A stretch of 64,000 nucleotides of DNA from Przewalskia tangutica (GCA_029844215.1 CM056728.1:7280001-7344000); one strand, 5' to 3'. Numbered from the stretch's first letter, positions 45,698 through 59,228 are shown. The notes: generated by a model not told the origin, from the letters alone. Numbers and translations are program-made.

Positions 45698-46556
45698 TGT
45701 AAGAAATCTGGAATAAACAAATAAGATGGCTTGCTGAGTCGATTGAATTCTCAATCTATCCTTAAGATAATATTGTCCCGTATATCCTTTCAACGGAGTA
45801 ATGACAACTTATCTTCCAAGATAAAACATCAATCAAACAAATGAGCAAAGGGAACTCAAGTGTTCGCTTAAGAAGAAAGATCTTTGAGTGTTTTGTGATT
45901 GCAAGATAGTAAGACAATTTCAGAGAGTTGTTAAGTGTCAATGTGTTCTTTGCAATTGTGCCAAATGCATCAATTTATAGGTAGATGATTATGTCTTCCC
46001 AATTCACCAAATGAATGACCATCAATGTCAAGTAATGACCATTGATATTGAGGTTAATTCAGCCTAGTAATGGTTGAATTCAATAACCAAGTAATGGAGA
46101 TTAAATTGCTCCAAAGTCACCCCAAAAATCACATTTAATTCGCCTCTAACGGTACTGAAAACTGTAGAAGCTCCGCTGCCCTTTGGGAGGGTGCCGCGGT
46201 GCCTCAATTCCAGTAAGTCACTGGAACCGAAATGCCAATTAGAGCCGCGGTCCTAGGAGGAGGCGTTGCGGCCCTCCTCGGTTCCGTGACAATTTCTGAT
46301 TCGTTTCATCTTTTACACATTTCTTCCTTTCATTTACCAACGTGAAACCACTTGTCATTTGGCCAATAACCGTCTATTCTCTTACGTCTCAAACAATTCG
46401 TATACGTACCAATAACTACTCCATTTAAGGAAATTACGATCCTTGTCACTTTATTTGCACGTGTGTGGAAACCATATTTCCGACATGCGGGGCCCCAATT
46501 GTTCGAGTCATAATTAATAGGATTAATTTTATTTCACGTTTAGTAAATTTTCAACA
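45698..46556 (-). repeat. 3' LTR of the minus-strand copia element (copy B, 859 bp)
   Basis: Minus-strand ends are TGTTGAAAATTTAC (46556) and ATTTCTTACA (45698). The polypurine tract AAGAGGGG lies at 46559-46566. The matching 5' LTR should lie beyond 62537 but is not complete in the window. Confidence 0.85.
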
Positions 46557-49500
46557 ATCCCCTCTTGGAAGAGATTTTGGCTCACTCACATGGTGTCTTT
46601 CGAGCAATCACTTGGCGGATTGATGTTGCATCTGGAGAGGTAGCCGTAGCTTTAAACCTTCCATAGTAGAATACCATCAGACATATTTACTGCGCAGTGA
46701 ATGTGATGTCTTGAACCGTCAGTGTTTAGTATATGCCAAGACAATGGTATCAACACAACACCTTTCCTACTCAATTTTTCTTATGTTTTTGTCCATCGTG
46801 GGCCGTGGACACACTTGGATTCTTAAGTGCGTTCTTTTAAGGCGGCCTGTACCTCGCACTTAAATTGGTGGTCTCCTCCAAGGTATCATGTAATACCCCG
46901 CTACACAAGCTTTAGGAACCATTAAAAAATTTCTCAACCTAACCTCAAGTATTGAGAATCATTAAAGGTTTGGAAACTTATCCTTTACCCCCTCTTACAT
47001 GTAGCACTTTATGTCTATCACGGGAACGGCTTTGGATTATGTTTCTTAAGAAGAAAACATTATCCGAAGTGCTCTTGCTTCCACCGAAGCGCTCACGGAA
47101 CCTTTACAATTTAATTTTCCCATTGAACCTTATTCCTGGGATCTCCAGTCTATAAGGTTGGGTTTCTACTGTATCGGTTCTTATTGTTTGGGTTTTAAGC
47201 CCATTCCCCAGACATGCAGAACATCTGATCTTTGGGTATTACCTTCGTCAAGGGATCTGCAATATTTTCCTTAGATTTTATGTAATCAATGGAAATAACA
47301 GCTGAGATGATCAGCTGCCTAACAGACTCATGTCTCCATCGAATATGACGAGACTTGTCGTTGTATAAAGAACTTTGTGTCCTTCCTAGAGTCGACTGAC
47401 TATCGCAGTGGATCATTACAGAAGAAACGAGTTTATCCCAACATGGGACATCCTTTAGAAAACCATGAAGCCACTCAGCTTCTTCTCCCGCTTTATCTAA
47501 AGCGATAAATTCCGACTTCATCATGGATAGGGCGATTAGAGTTTGCCTAGAGAATTTCCAAGACACAGCTCCACCACTGATTGTAAAAATATATCCGCTG
47601 GTGGACTTGATATTATTGCTATCAGATATCCAGTTTGCATCATTGTACGCCTCTAGTACAACTGGATATCTCGAATAGTGTAACCCGAAATTTAGCGTGA
47701 ACTTCAGGAATCGTAGTACCCTATTAAACGCTTTCCAGTGATCTTCACTTGGATTACGGGTGAACCTAGCCAATTTATTGACTGCATGAGTGATATCGGG
47801 TCGAGTGCAGTTTGTGATATACATCAGACTACAAATCACCTGCGCATATCACTCCTGGCGTACGGGCTCACCAAGATATTTGTCAATCTTTTGACTTATA
47901 TCCAATGGTGTTGATATCGGTGAATTGTCGAACATCCCAAATTTCTTCAGTACATCCCCGATGTAGTGAGATTGAGACAAGACCAGTCCATCAGATATCT
48001 TAGAGATCTTGATCCCTAATATGACATCTGCAATGCCCATATCTTTCATGTCAAAACACTATTTTAACATGTTCTTAGTCTCTAGGATTATCCCAAGACT
48101 GCTTCCAGTGATTAACAAGTCGTCTACATAAAGGCATATCATGACGAAGGATTCGACATTTCCCACATTTGTCACATCCATTAATGGTGAACCCTTTTGA
48201 TAATAGAGTACTATCAAATTTCTCGTGCCATTGTTTAGGGGCCTGTTTCAGCCCGTACAACGATTTAACAAGTCGACACACTTTTGTTTCTTGTCCTGAA
48301 ACCACATACCCCTCGGGGTGGTCCATATATATTTCTTCTTCTAAATCACCATTTAGGAAGGCTGTCTTAACATCCATTTGATGTATTTTAAGATCCTGCA
48401 AGGCGGCGATAGCTATGAACATACGTATGAATGTCATTATAGACACCGGAGCGTAGGTGTCGAAGTAATCAAGGTCCTCCTTTTGGCGATAGCCCTTAAC
48501 TACCAACCTAGCCTTGTACTTGTTGATAGATCCATCTGCCTTTAACTTCCGTTTAAGGATCCACTTACAACCCAAAGGTTTGTGTCCCGGGGGAAGTTCA
48601 GCCAACTCCAAGGTGTGGTTATGCAAGATGGATTCTATCTCACTTTCTAAAGCTTCCTTCTAGAGCGGTGCTGCTGTAGTTGACAATGTTTCGGTGATTG
48701 TCTGTGGTTCATCTTGAACCAAATAAGCTTCAAAGTCTGGACCGAAGGAATTGTCCTTCCGGGCCCTTTTGCTTCTCCTTGGTTCCATCTCTGAATCTTC
48801 CAAGGTCTGAGAATCTGGAATACTAGATTTCGGATAATTATCCACTTCAGAATTCACTAGATCTGAACTGTTTGGATCTAGGTAGTCATCGACTCCTTGA
48901 TCCTCAGAGATTTGATCATAACTTCGTTTGCGAGAGGTTATGTTGTTTTCCTTATATGGAAACATGTCTTCAAAGAAACTCGCATTCCTTGATTCCATGA
49001 TCGTACCTACATGAATTTCCAGTACATCTGACTTATGCACTAGGAAGCGATAAACACTACTGTTATTGACATATCCGATGAATATGCAATCCACAATCTT
49101 AGGTCCAATCTTGACCTGCTTTGGCATAAGTAATTTTACCTTGGTCAGACAACCTCATACATTCAAATACTTGTAGGTAGGTTTCTTTCCTTTTCATAAC
49201 TCGTATGGAGTCTTGTCCTTACCATTGTGTGGGACTCTATTAAGAATCCTATTCACGGTAAGGACAGTTTCTCCCCACATGGTTTGAGGGATGCCTGAAT
49301 TGATGAGCAGATCATTCATCATTTTCTTTAGTGTTCGGTTCTTGCGTTCAGCAACACCGTTTCATTGAGGCGAGTAAGGAGCCATTGTTTGATGAACTAT
49401 ACCCGATTGGGTACAAAATTCTTCAAAAGTTGCTACATATTCTCCCCCTCTATCGCTACGGATTGTTTTAATCCGTCCGCTTAGTTGGTTCTAAACTTCT

Positions 49501-49844
49501 TCTTTGTAGCGTTTGAATGCTTCAAAGGCTTCATCTTTACTCTTTAGTAAATAAAGGTAACAAAACCTTGTGTCATCATCTATGAAAGTCACAAAGTATT
49601 TATTCCCCACTCTAGTTTGAGCGAACTTTAAATCACATATATCAGTGTGTATGAGTTCTAGAGGAGCGGTTTCCCTTTCGACGAATCTAAAGAGATTTTT
49701 GAAAAGTTTTGCCTCTACGCATACCTCACACTTACGTTGAGGGTTTATGTCGATAGACGGCAATAATTCCAACTTTACCAATTTTTGGATAGATTGATAG
49801 TTAACATGTCCTAATCTATTATGTCATAAATTAGATGACTCAAT
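46557..49844 (-). pseudogene. Copia integrase-RT-RNase H (copy B), cut by gypsy insertion
   Basis: RNase H and connection at 47195-47839, continuing through SIDYIKSKENIADPLTKV; RT tail at 47849-48049; RT core at 48075-48626 with QMDVKTAFLNGDLEEEIYM and SLYGLKQAPKQWHEKF. YVDD is encoded near 48119-48130. Integrase C-terminus is at 48660-49127 and core at 49491-49781. Pre-integrase residues end at 49844, where the gypsy element interrupts, and the protease and Gag resume at 60728. Stops and frameshifts remain, so it is inactive, though less decayed than copy A or the plus-strand element. Confidence 0.9.
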
Positions 49845-52734
49845 TGTCACGACCCGACCCGACGGGCGGCGACTGGTGCCCTAATTGGTCACCATTATCT
49901 CACATATAATCCGACTGATACCAAGAACAATATAAAAATCTCGTGAAAATAAGCTGCTGAATCATAACATTATATATATCAAAATAAACATGTCTCCTGA
50001 GGAGTCACAACTAATCAATCATAACAAAATAGGCAAGCCGACAAGGCTGCCACTATATACGAGAACATCCCAAAATGAAGTACAACAGTACAGCTGACCA
50101 AAACATGTCTACAATCCACACATGACTACAGACCTCTAAGAGTATAACGGTGAAATAGGACAGGACAGGGCCCCGTGGTACCCCTGAATATGTATAAGTC
50201 TATAGCAAGGATCTATACCAAAATGACTAAGCTCTGAATCAATGGAACTTTTCAAACAGCTGAGTGAAAATCTTAGACTGGAGGATCACCAAACAGAGTA
50301 CCTATACATGCGGGCATGAAACGCAGCCCCCCGAGAAAAGGGGGTCAGTACGAAATAATGTACTGAGTATATAAAACATAAAGTATTGTAAAGAGGATCA
50401 TAAGTGGCCAAAAGATAACATGAGACATGTATAATAAACAAAATACCAATGCAACTGTGCCTTATGAGAGGAGAGTCATATATGTCCATATCATATACCG
50501 TACCCGGCCCATTATGGGACTCGGTGAATGAAGTCATATACATATATACCGTACCTGACTCATTATGGGACTCGGTGAATGAAGTCATATACATATATAC
50601 CGTACCCGACCCATTATGGGACTCGGTGAATGAAGTAATATCCATATGCATACCGTACCCAGCCCCCTAGTGATGATCTCGGTGAAATCATATAATGTGC
50701 ACATATCGTACCCGACCCATTCCAGGACTCGGTAAAATCATGTGGATGCCTGTCCACGTATATCGTACCCGACCCATTCTGGGACTCAATAAAATCATCA
50801 TATATGTACATACCCGGCCCGGGACTCGGTGAAATAGTATAATCACATCAAGCACGAATAGAATATCATGAGTAACTTTACACAAATTAAATCATCATTT
50901 GACTCTCGATGGAATAAATGGAATGAACTATCACTTATAAAATCAAGACAACTATCATATCAAATAACACTAGGAATTAGGATTCAATGAAATTATGTAC
51001 GTCCGTCGTACACTCATTTTATATAAGTCATGCCAAAAGAAGAAAGGATAGTTTCACATACCTTATTGTCGAACTAACCAACTCAATATTTAAAATACGT
51101 CTCGTCTAGCACTTCAACCTATAATAATAATAATAATATGTCCGTCAACTCTATGCTAGTATACTTTATACGTATCGAATGATGACTCTCTTGTTATATA
51201 AAATTGGGCAGCACTTCCCCTATTTATATACACATCCACAACTCACAAACAAGGTCAACAACATTAATAACAAGACACAACTTCAAGGATAACCAAAACA
51301 GTCTCATATACTCCATATACGCCAATTGTTAGACATTCTTTCTCTTTACCTTCATGTAATACAACAACCACAACAACCAAGGTGATTAATATACCTATTT
51401 CTCATGTTAATCCATCCCCTTAATTCATATCAAAACAGCCCCTAAAACAGTCCATATACCAACAACAACGAGAATACAAAGTAACATTTTTTTACATCTT
51501 ATTCCTTTAGGACAATACGTTAGCAATTTCCACAATGTACATGCACATTCATAACTAAATTTCCAGCATTCTAACTCCACAAAACAGCCTTTAAAACGAG
51601 ACAACAACGTCCAACAATTTCATGAAGGTCTCGGCCACAACACACAATACCATAACTCTTCTCATAATTCCTTAAAATCCAATTGAAGTCTTAAAATTCA
51701 ATTCATATTTCAACAATTTCATATGAACAACTACAACTTTAAATATCAAGATTTCTTTCAAGACTTCCTTCAATTTTTAACATGCAATTAGTAACGATAA
51801 TAACAACAATAATCAAACCCAATGCACTTAAAAACAGCCCCAAAATCGGCTCAACAACATCAACAACAACCACATGCATTTTATTACTTCCAATTCTTCT
51901 TAATATAAGTTCATTTCTTAACTACAACATCATTTAACTTCAATAACTCAAATAAGAAGAAGAAATTTTACCTTCAATTTGTTAAAGCAGTCCCTAAAGT
52001 CTCGGTTTCACCACTGCTCCATTTTCATCATTTCTTCAAGTTTTAATTACATGCATGCATCATTTACAAGTTGGATACCATCTTACTTACTTTTTCTTCT
52101 TCCAAATAGTTCATCTCAAAAGCTTAAAGTTTATGGGGAAGATTCGGTCAGTGCATTTACCGAAAAAGTGGGTGGGGAGTTTACTAAGGCTTAGAATTTA
52201 GTGGAAGAAGTTTATCTTGGAAAGGGAGGTTGATTAAAGCTTTACTTAGCTATGGAGGATGGGGGAGATTTCGGTTGGGGAGAGAGGATGAAGGTGAGGG
52301 ATGAGTTTTGAATTAAGTGTAGAGAATGAGTGATACCTTGGTTTAAGAGAGCATGAGGGCTGAAAATGTGAGCATGCCCACGATTTTTTAGGGCACCAAT
52401 CTCTAAAATTTGTCCACTAAATTATTATTTCCTCCACTAAAAATTAATCCACACTTAATTAATTTCCCACATAATCAATCCTATGTATAAATCTGAAAAT
52501 TTCATGTCCTAATATAATATATACACGGCACTTGTCCAACTCTATTGGGAAAATTCAACTACTAGTATTAATTCCTATCGTCACACTTGTAGTATTCAAA
52601 AATTATTTCGGAATTACATCATTTGTATACTAATTTTCGTATTAGCATATGTAAATATACTTTATATGCAATATTCGAATCTTATTCTCTTAATTACGTT
52701 CCAACTTAATGACTTAGAATTACGGGGTGTAACA
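49845..52734 (-). repeat. Gypsy 3' LTR (copy B, 2890 bp)
   Basis: Bounded by TGTCACGACC and GGTGTAACA on the plus strand. Inverted TATA box TATTTATATA at 51221-51230. It carries the hairpin array at about 50490-50840. Lower-strand ORFs within it are repeat translations, not genes. Confidence 0.93.
50490..50840. repeat. Hairpin-forming tandem array in gypsy 3' LTR (copy B)
   Basis: About seven imperfect units of roughly 45-65 bp containing ACCGTACCCGRCCCATTATGGGACTCGGTGAA. Within each unit CCGACCCAT and ATGGGACTCGG are nearly complementary. The same array lies at about 31100-31450 and in both right LTRs. Confidence 0.85.
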
Positions 52735-52748
52735 TCCTTTCCCCCTTA
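52735..52748 (-). promoter_or_regulatory. Polypurine tract of the gypsy element
   Basis: The minus strand reads TAAGGGGGAAAGGA directly before the 3' LTR start TGTTACACC. The copy A equivalent is at 33337-33350. Confidence 0.88.
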
Positions 52749-52883
52749 GAAATATTCGTTCTCGAATGTTCATAATAGATCTCATGCTATAAAATGTTTG
52801 GCATAGTCTCCTCTATAATTACACTAGCCAACCTATATTCATCAACCATAGATGTCTCATAGGGCCACAATATATCACATGTA

Positions 52884-54601
52884 TTATTCACTCATCAATA
52901 TAGTCAAGTAAGGGATTGAATTACCTGCAGGCATAAGGAACAAGTGAGGATACTTCTTCTTCATTTCGTCTTCTGTTTCCCAAGTCATCTCTTCCCTATT
53001 ATTGTTTCTCCATAAAACTTTGACGGAAGACACATCCTTAGTACGCAACCTTCTAACATGTCGATCCAGTATAACTATGGGGCTTTCCTCATAAGATAAC
53101 TCCTCTGTCACCTGGACATCATCTACTGAGAAAACTCTAGAAGGATCACCAATACTACGCAGCATCGATACATGAAAAACTGGATGTACCTCTTCCAAAT
53201 CAGATGGTAGATCCAACTCATAGGCAATCTTGCCTATCCTACGAATAATCTAGTAAGGCCCAATGTATCTCGGGCTAAGCTTCCCCTTCTTACCGAACCT
53301 CATCACACCCTTCATGGGTGATACCTTCAAGAACACCTAATCACCAATGTAAACTCTAAGTGTCGACGTCGATTATTTGCATATGACTTCTGTCTACTCT
53401 GGGCTGCCAACAATCTCTCCTGAATAAGCTTCACCTTATCAACAGCTTGTTGAACCATGTCTGAGCCGATTAACTTAGTTTCGCCTACGTCAAACCAACC
53501 AATAGGTGACCTGCACTTCCTCCCATATAAGGCCTCGTACGGGGCCATCTGGATACTAGAATGGTAGATATTATTATAGGCAAACTCAATAAGTGGTAAA
53601 TGATCATCCCAGCTACCTCTGAAGTAAATAATACAGGCTCTCAACATATCATCTAGTGTCTGAATAGTACGCTAAGCCTGCCCATTAGTCTGAGGATGAA
53701 ACGTTGTGCTAAGACTCACATGTGTCCCCAATCCCTTATGGAATAATTTCCAAAAGTTATCTGTAAACTGAGCTCCTCTGTCCGATATGATAGATGTGGG
53801 AACCCCATGAAGTCTCACTATCTCCCTGATATACAACCTCGCATAGTCTTCAGCTGAATAAGTAGTCCTGACTGAAAGAAAATGAGTTGATTTCGTCAGC
53901 CTATCCACAATAACCCATATAGAGTCATACTTTCGCTGAGTACGAGGTAAGTCTGTAATGAAGTCCATATTAATCACTTCCCATTTCCAAGTTAGGATCT
54001 CTATCTCCTGTAGTAATCCACCAGGCTTTTGATGCTCGACCTTAACCTGTTGATAATTCAGGCACTGAGCAACAAACTTCGCTACGTCCATTTTCATCTC
54101 ATCCCACCAATATAAGAATCTGAGGTCATGATACATCTTCGTTGACCCCGGATGAATAGAATAACTGGTATTGTGTGCCTCTCCCATAACCTGTCGTCGT
54201 AGCCCTGCAATATTCGGTACACATAACCTACCTTCATACTGTAGTACTCTATCAGGTGCAACCTCGAATAAAGTCTTCTCCTTTCGAAGAGTTGTATCCC
54301 TATATTGTGCCAGAACAGGGTCCTTATACTGACATTTCTTTACATCTTCTATGATAGAAGACTCAGCAACTCCTCGAACAATAACTCCACTATCTCCAGA
54401 ATCAGCCAAACAGACTCTAAGACTAGCTAGTCGGTATATCTCACGAACCATCTCCTTTATTTCTGGTTGCACATCCGTCAAGCTACCCATAGATCTACGT
54501 CTAAAAGCATCCGCTACAATATTTGTTTTCCCTGGGTGGTATAGAATATCAACATCATAGTCCTTTAGTAACTCTAGCCACCGTCTTTGTCGTAAATTCA
54601 A
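52884..54601 (-). pseudogene. Gypsy integrase and chromodomain-like tail (copy B)
   Basis: 53672-54601 (309 codons) holds the zinc-binding N-terminus and catalytic core (EVINMDFITDLPRT, ISDRGAQFTDNFWKLFHKGL, FHPQTNGQA). 53327-53647 continues with AYNNIYHSSIQMAPYEALYG in another frame. 52884-53216 is the C-terminal tail with VHPVFHVSMLR and the chromodomain-like ILDRHVRRLRTKDVSSVKVL plus EEMTWETEDEM. Chromoviral integrase tails of this kind guide insertion to marked chromatin. Frame breaks between the pieces disable the polyprotein. Confidence 0.9.
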
Positions 54602-54619
54602 CTCTTTTTGCTTAAAGAT

Positions 54620-55659
54620 TTATTGGAGACTCTTGTGATCCGTATAAATATCAACATGAACACCATACAAATAATGTCTACATATCTTCAAGGCATGAAT
54701 CACCGCTGCTAACTCCAAATCATGAGTAGGATAATTCTTCTCGTGCTTCCTGAGCTGTCGGGAGGCATAAGCTATAACCCTGCCATGTTGCATCAACACA
54801 CAACCTAGTCCAATACCTGAAGCATCATAATAAATAACATAACCATCTGGTCCCTCAGGAAGAGTCAGAACTGGAGTTGTAGTCAACTTGTCTTTCAACA
54901 ACTGGAAGCTTTGCTCACAAGCATCCGTCCATTGGAACTTAGCTGCTTCTGAGTTAGCCTGGTTAAAGACGCTGAAATTGAGGCAAACTTCTCTACGAAC
55001 CTCCTGTAATATCCGGCTAACCCAAGAAAACTGCGTACCTCAGTAGGGGTCGTAGGTGTGGGCCAAGTATTTACTGCCTCAATCTTCTGTGTATCCACCC
55101 AAATACCATTAGCTTCGATAATATGACCCAAGAATGCTACTGAAGTCAACCAGAATTCACACTTAAAAAAATTGGCATATAACTGCTGGTGCTGGAGTAC
55201 CCTAAGTATCGTCCTCAAATGGTCTGCATTCTTCTCTTCTGAACGCGAATAAACCATAATATCATCAATAAATACAATAACAAACATATCCAGAAATGAC
55301 TTGAATACTCGATTCATCAAATCCATAAATACTGTTGGAGCATTGGTCAGCCCAAAAGACATCACTCTAAACTCATAATGTCCATATCGGGTCCTGAATG
55401 CTGTCTTCGCAATATCTGTCTTCCTTACCCGCACCGGATGATAACCTGATCGCAAGTCTATCTTCGAAAAACACTTAGCACCCTGCAACTGATCAAATAA
55501 ATCATCAATCATGGGGAGGGGATACCTGTTCTTTATTGTTACCTTATTCAGTTGCCTATAATCAATACACATCCGCAGCGATCCATCTTTCTTCCTCACA
55601 AATAATACCGGTGCTCCCCAAGGTGATGTACTAGGCCTGATGAAGCCTTTTTCCAACAA
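54620..55659 (-). pseudogene. Gypsy reverse transcriptase and RNase H (copy B)
   Basis: RT at 54895-55659 contains MCIDYRQLNKVTIKNRYPLP, FSKIDLRSGYHPVRV, the catalytic VFIDDI in FVIVFIDDIMVYS, and LGLAGYYRRFVEKFA. RNase H at 54620-54901 contains YVIYYDASGIGLGCVLMQ and IYTDHKSLQ. The RT domain itself is one uninterrupted frame, but it is separated from RNase H and integrase by frame changes. Confidence 0.93.
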
Positions 55660-55664
55660 GTCCC

Positions 55665-57674
55665 TCAGCTGCTCTTTAACTCTTTTAGCTCTGCATGTGC
55701 CATTCTATAAGGAGGAATAGATATGGGTCGGGTATCTGGTAGCACATCTATACTGAACTCTATCTCCCGTTCTGGAGAAAGACCTGGAAGATCATCTGGA
55801 AACACACCTGGGAATTCATTAACTACCGGAACTGACTGAAGAGCCGGTACATCCGCTTCTACATCATGCACCCGAACCAAATGATAAATATAACCTTTTC
55901 TGACCATCTTCCTTGCCTTGAGGTATGAAATAAACTTACCCATCCGCGATGTTGTATTCCCTCTCCACTCTATACTTGGCTCGCCTGGAAACTGAAATCG
56001 AACCATCTTCTCTTTACAATCGATATTAGCATAACAAGAAGCCAACCAATCCATACCCATAATAACATCAAAGTCAGTCATGCCCAACTCTATCAAGTCT
56101 GCTATGGTACGACGACTATATATAACCACCGAACAATTTCTATATACATGCTTAGTTATGACAGAATCTCCTACCGGTGTCGCTACCTCAAATGGTTCTA
56201 TCAACTCAGGTTCTATTCCGATTCTACTAGCAACAAAGGGAGAAAATATGATAATGTGGAACCTGGATCTATCAATGCATATACGTCTAGGAAAAAGATC
56301 GATAATATACCTGTAACCACATTAGGTGACGCCTCCTGATCCTGCCTACTAGCCAAGGCATATATGCGGTTCGAGGGACCGCCAGAACTAGAAACTCCGC
56401 CTTGACCTCTACCACGGCCTGTTGGCATGTGAACACCCTGCCCTGCAGGGCGCATAGCTATAGAAGAAGATGAACCAGCAATCGATCTCATAGGTTGAGC
56501 CATACCACCTGTACCACCTCTATAAGTACATTCTCTTATCATATGGCCTTGAAGGCCGCAAGAAAAACAAGCACCTATAGTAAAACGGCATTCCCCGAAA
56601 TGGGACCTACCACACCGAGGCAAAGGTGGCCTCGAATGACTAGAACCCCTGTTCATCTGTGAACCTGAAGCCCTGGAGCTCTGGCCAGGTCCTGAATACC
56701 CCGTGCGGTCAAATCGTCTACCTGTGGACTGTGGAGGTGCACTCTGTACTGGTTGGGAAGAATACCTAACATGCTGCTGAGGCTGCCCGCCTCGAGACTC
56801 ACCAGAATATCCAGCCGATCTAGCCCTCTTATGCTGGTCTCACTCGTGATCTCTATCTGGCTGACGTCCTCCGTGTCGATCCTCTACCCCCTGTGCATAG
56901 GCCTATACTCGGGCAATATATGTACCTGGATGAAAAGCCACTGCCATACAACCATCAATCAAATAACGGTCTAGTCTCATCACATAACGATGCACTCTAT
57001 CCGCCATATCAGCTACAATAGTAGGCGCATATCTAGCCAACGAATCAAACTCCAGACTGTACTCTCGAACGCTTCTGCCACCCTGCCTCAATTGTAAGAA
57101 TCTATCTACTCATGCTCTCCCCATCTCGGGAGGCAGGAAGTGACCAAGGAAGGCCTCTGTAAACTCATCCCATACTGCTGGAGGAGCACTATCGCCTCTA
57201 GATAACTCCCAAGACTCATACCAATTAATAGCTACATCCCGCATCTGATACGAAGTCAACTCAACAGACTCAGTCTCCGAAGCCTTGATTATCATCAATG
57301 TACGTTGCATCTGTCGAATAAACTCCTGAGATCATCCTCGGGCTTTGACCCGAAAAACTCTGGAGGATTACAACTCAAGAAGTCATGAATCCTAAAGCGC
57401 CAGTTATGGTCAACTCTAGTCCTGCTGAGTGCCTGCCACTAGTCCGCCGGCACTGAATCGCATCTCATGGCACTATCCCGCCTGGTGAGGCTGGAGGCTC
57501 GGTGCACGCTGCTGCTCTAAGCTCCTCTGGAGGTGGCGATGTAGCAGAGCTCGTCGACTGGGGTACAGTCTCAGGCATAGACTGGGTACGGGACTTGGTA
57601 ACTCTCTGGATCTGGCTAGTAGCTCATGTTACTGATTTTCCCTTTTGGGTGGTTGTCGCTTTCTTCGGAGGCAT
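55665..57674 (-). pseudogene. Gypsy gag-protease (copy B)
   Basis: Begins at an ATG at 57674 with a basic MPPKK start. The Gag core includes VAINWYESWELSRGDSAPP and AFLGHFLPPE (57110-57310), then FDSLARYAP (56903-57091), the zinc knuckle CFSCGLQGHMIREC and the protease motif YALIDPGSTLSYF (56213-56656). 55665-56204 carries the protease C-terminus and linker (MTDFDVIMGMDWLASCYANI, then LPPYR-type IPPYRMAHAELKEL). Several stops and shifts occur between 56.9 and 57.6 kb. Confidence 0.88.
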
Positions 57675-57857
57675 AGTTGTAAACACAATAATTCGTCAGA
57701 GAGGGATTAACCTAATAACATAGTTCTATCACACGATCTAGAATGAGAAGAAAGATGACATTCGAAATGTCTGACCGCCTTCTGCGTATAAGTATGGTGC
57801 ATAACATACACATACGCAAGACTCTACTAGACATAGTCTGTAGACATTCCGAGGACG

Positions 57858-57875
57858 AACCTGGCTCTGATACCA
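57858..57875 (-). promoter_or_regulatory. Primer-binding site of the gypsy element (initiator tRNA-Met)
   Basis: The minus strand reads TGGTATCAGAGCCAGGTT, four bases (AAAG) after the 5' LTR end, complementary to the 3' end of plant initiator tRNA-Met. The same site occurs in copy A at about 38368-38386. Confidence 0.93.
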
Positions 57876-58539
57876 CTTTTGTCACGACCCGACCCGACGT
57901 GCCGCGACTGGTGCCCTAATTGGTCACCCTTATACTGACATGTCACATATAATCCGACTGATACCAAGAACAATATAAAAATCTCGTGAAAATAAGTTGT
58001 TGACTCATAACGTTATATATATCAAAATGAACTTGTATTCTGAGGAGTCACAGCTAATCAATCATAACAAAATAGGCAAGCCGACAAGGCTGTCACTATA
58101 TACGGGAACATCCCAAAATGAAGTACAACAGTACAACTGACCAAAATATGTCTACAATCCACACATGTCCGACTCACACATGACTACAGACATCTAAGAG
58201 TATAACGGTGAAATAGGACAGGACAGGGCCCCGTCGTACCCCTGAATATGTATAAGTCTATAGCAAGGATCTGTACCAAAATGACTAAGCTCCGAATCAA
58301 TGGAACTTTTCAAACAGCTGAGTGAAAATCCTAGACTGGAGGATCACCAAACTGAGTACATGTACCTGCGGGCATGAAACGCAAATTCCAGAAAAGAAGT
58401 CGATCTGAAATAATGTCGAGTATATAAAACATGAAGTACTGTAAAGAGGATCATAATTGGGCAAAGATAACATGAGACATGTATAATAATCAAAATACCA
58501 ATGCAATTGTGCCTTATGAAAGGAGAGATATATATGTCC

Positions 58540-58860
58540 ATATCATATACCGTACCTGGCCCATTATGGGACTCGGTGAATGAAGTCATATATATATATA
58601 TATATACCGTACCCGACCCATTATGAGACTCGGTGAATGAAGTCATATCCATATACATACCGTACCCGGACCCCTAGTGAGGGTCTCGGTGAAATCATAT
58701 AATGTGCACATACCGTACCCGGCCCATTTTGGGACTCGGTAAAATCATGTGGATGCCTGTCCACGTATCTCGTACCCGACCCATTCTGGGACTCGGTAAA
58801 ATCATCATATATGTACATACCCGGCCCAGGACTCGGTGAAATAGTATAATCACATCAAGC
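58540..58860. repeat. Hairpin-forming tandem array in gypsy 5' LTR
   Basis: Same CCGTACCCGRCCCATTATGGGACTCGGTGAA units as in the other LTR. On the minus strand this lies between the TATA box and the PBS, so it would be part of the transcribed leader of the element RNA. Confidence 0.85.
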
Positions 58861-59228
58861 ACGAATAGAATATCATGAGTAACCTTATACAAATTAAATC
58901 ATCATTTGACTCTCGATGGAATAAATGGAATGAACTATCACTTATAAAATCAAGACAACTATCATATCAAATAACACTAGGAATTAGGATTCAATGGAAT
59001 TATGTACGTCCGCCGTACACTCATTTTATATAAGTCATGCCAAAAGAAGAAAGGATAGTTTCACATACTTTGTCAAACTAACCAACTCAATATTTAAAAT
59101 ACGTCTCGTCTAGCACTTCAACCTATAATAATAATAATAACATGTCTGTCAACTCTATGATTACTATTATACTTTATACGTATCGAATGATGACTCTCTT
59201 GTTATATAAAATTGGGCAGCACTTCCCC

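Larger units (their letters stand above)
39818..59165. repeat. Copy B of the roughly 19.2-kb duplication
   Basis: Matches 20504-39654 in order and orientation and then continues without a break past the point where copy A ends. Copy B has more intact reading frames (RNase H of the LINE, copia RT, gypsy RT and integrase), canonical motifs and complete target-site duplications. Confidence 0.95.
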
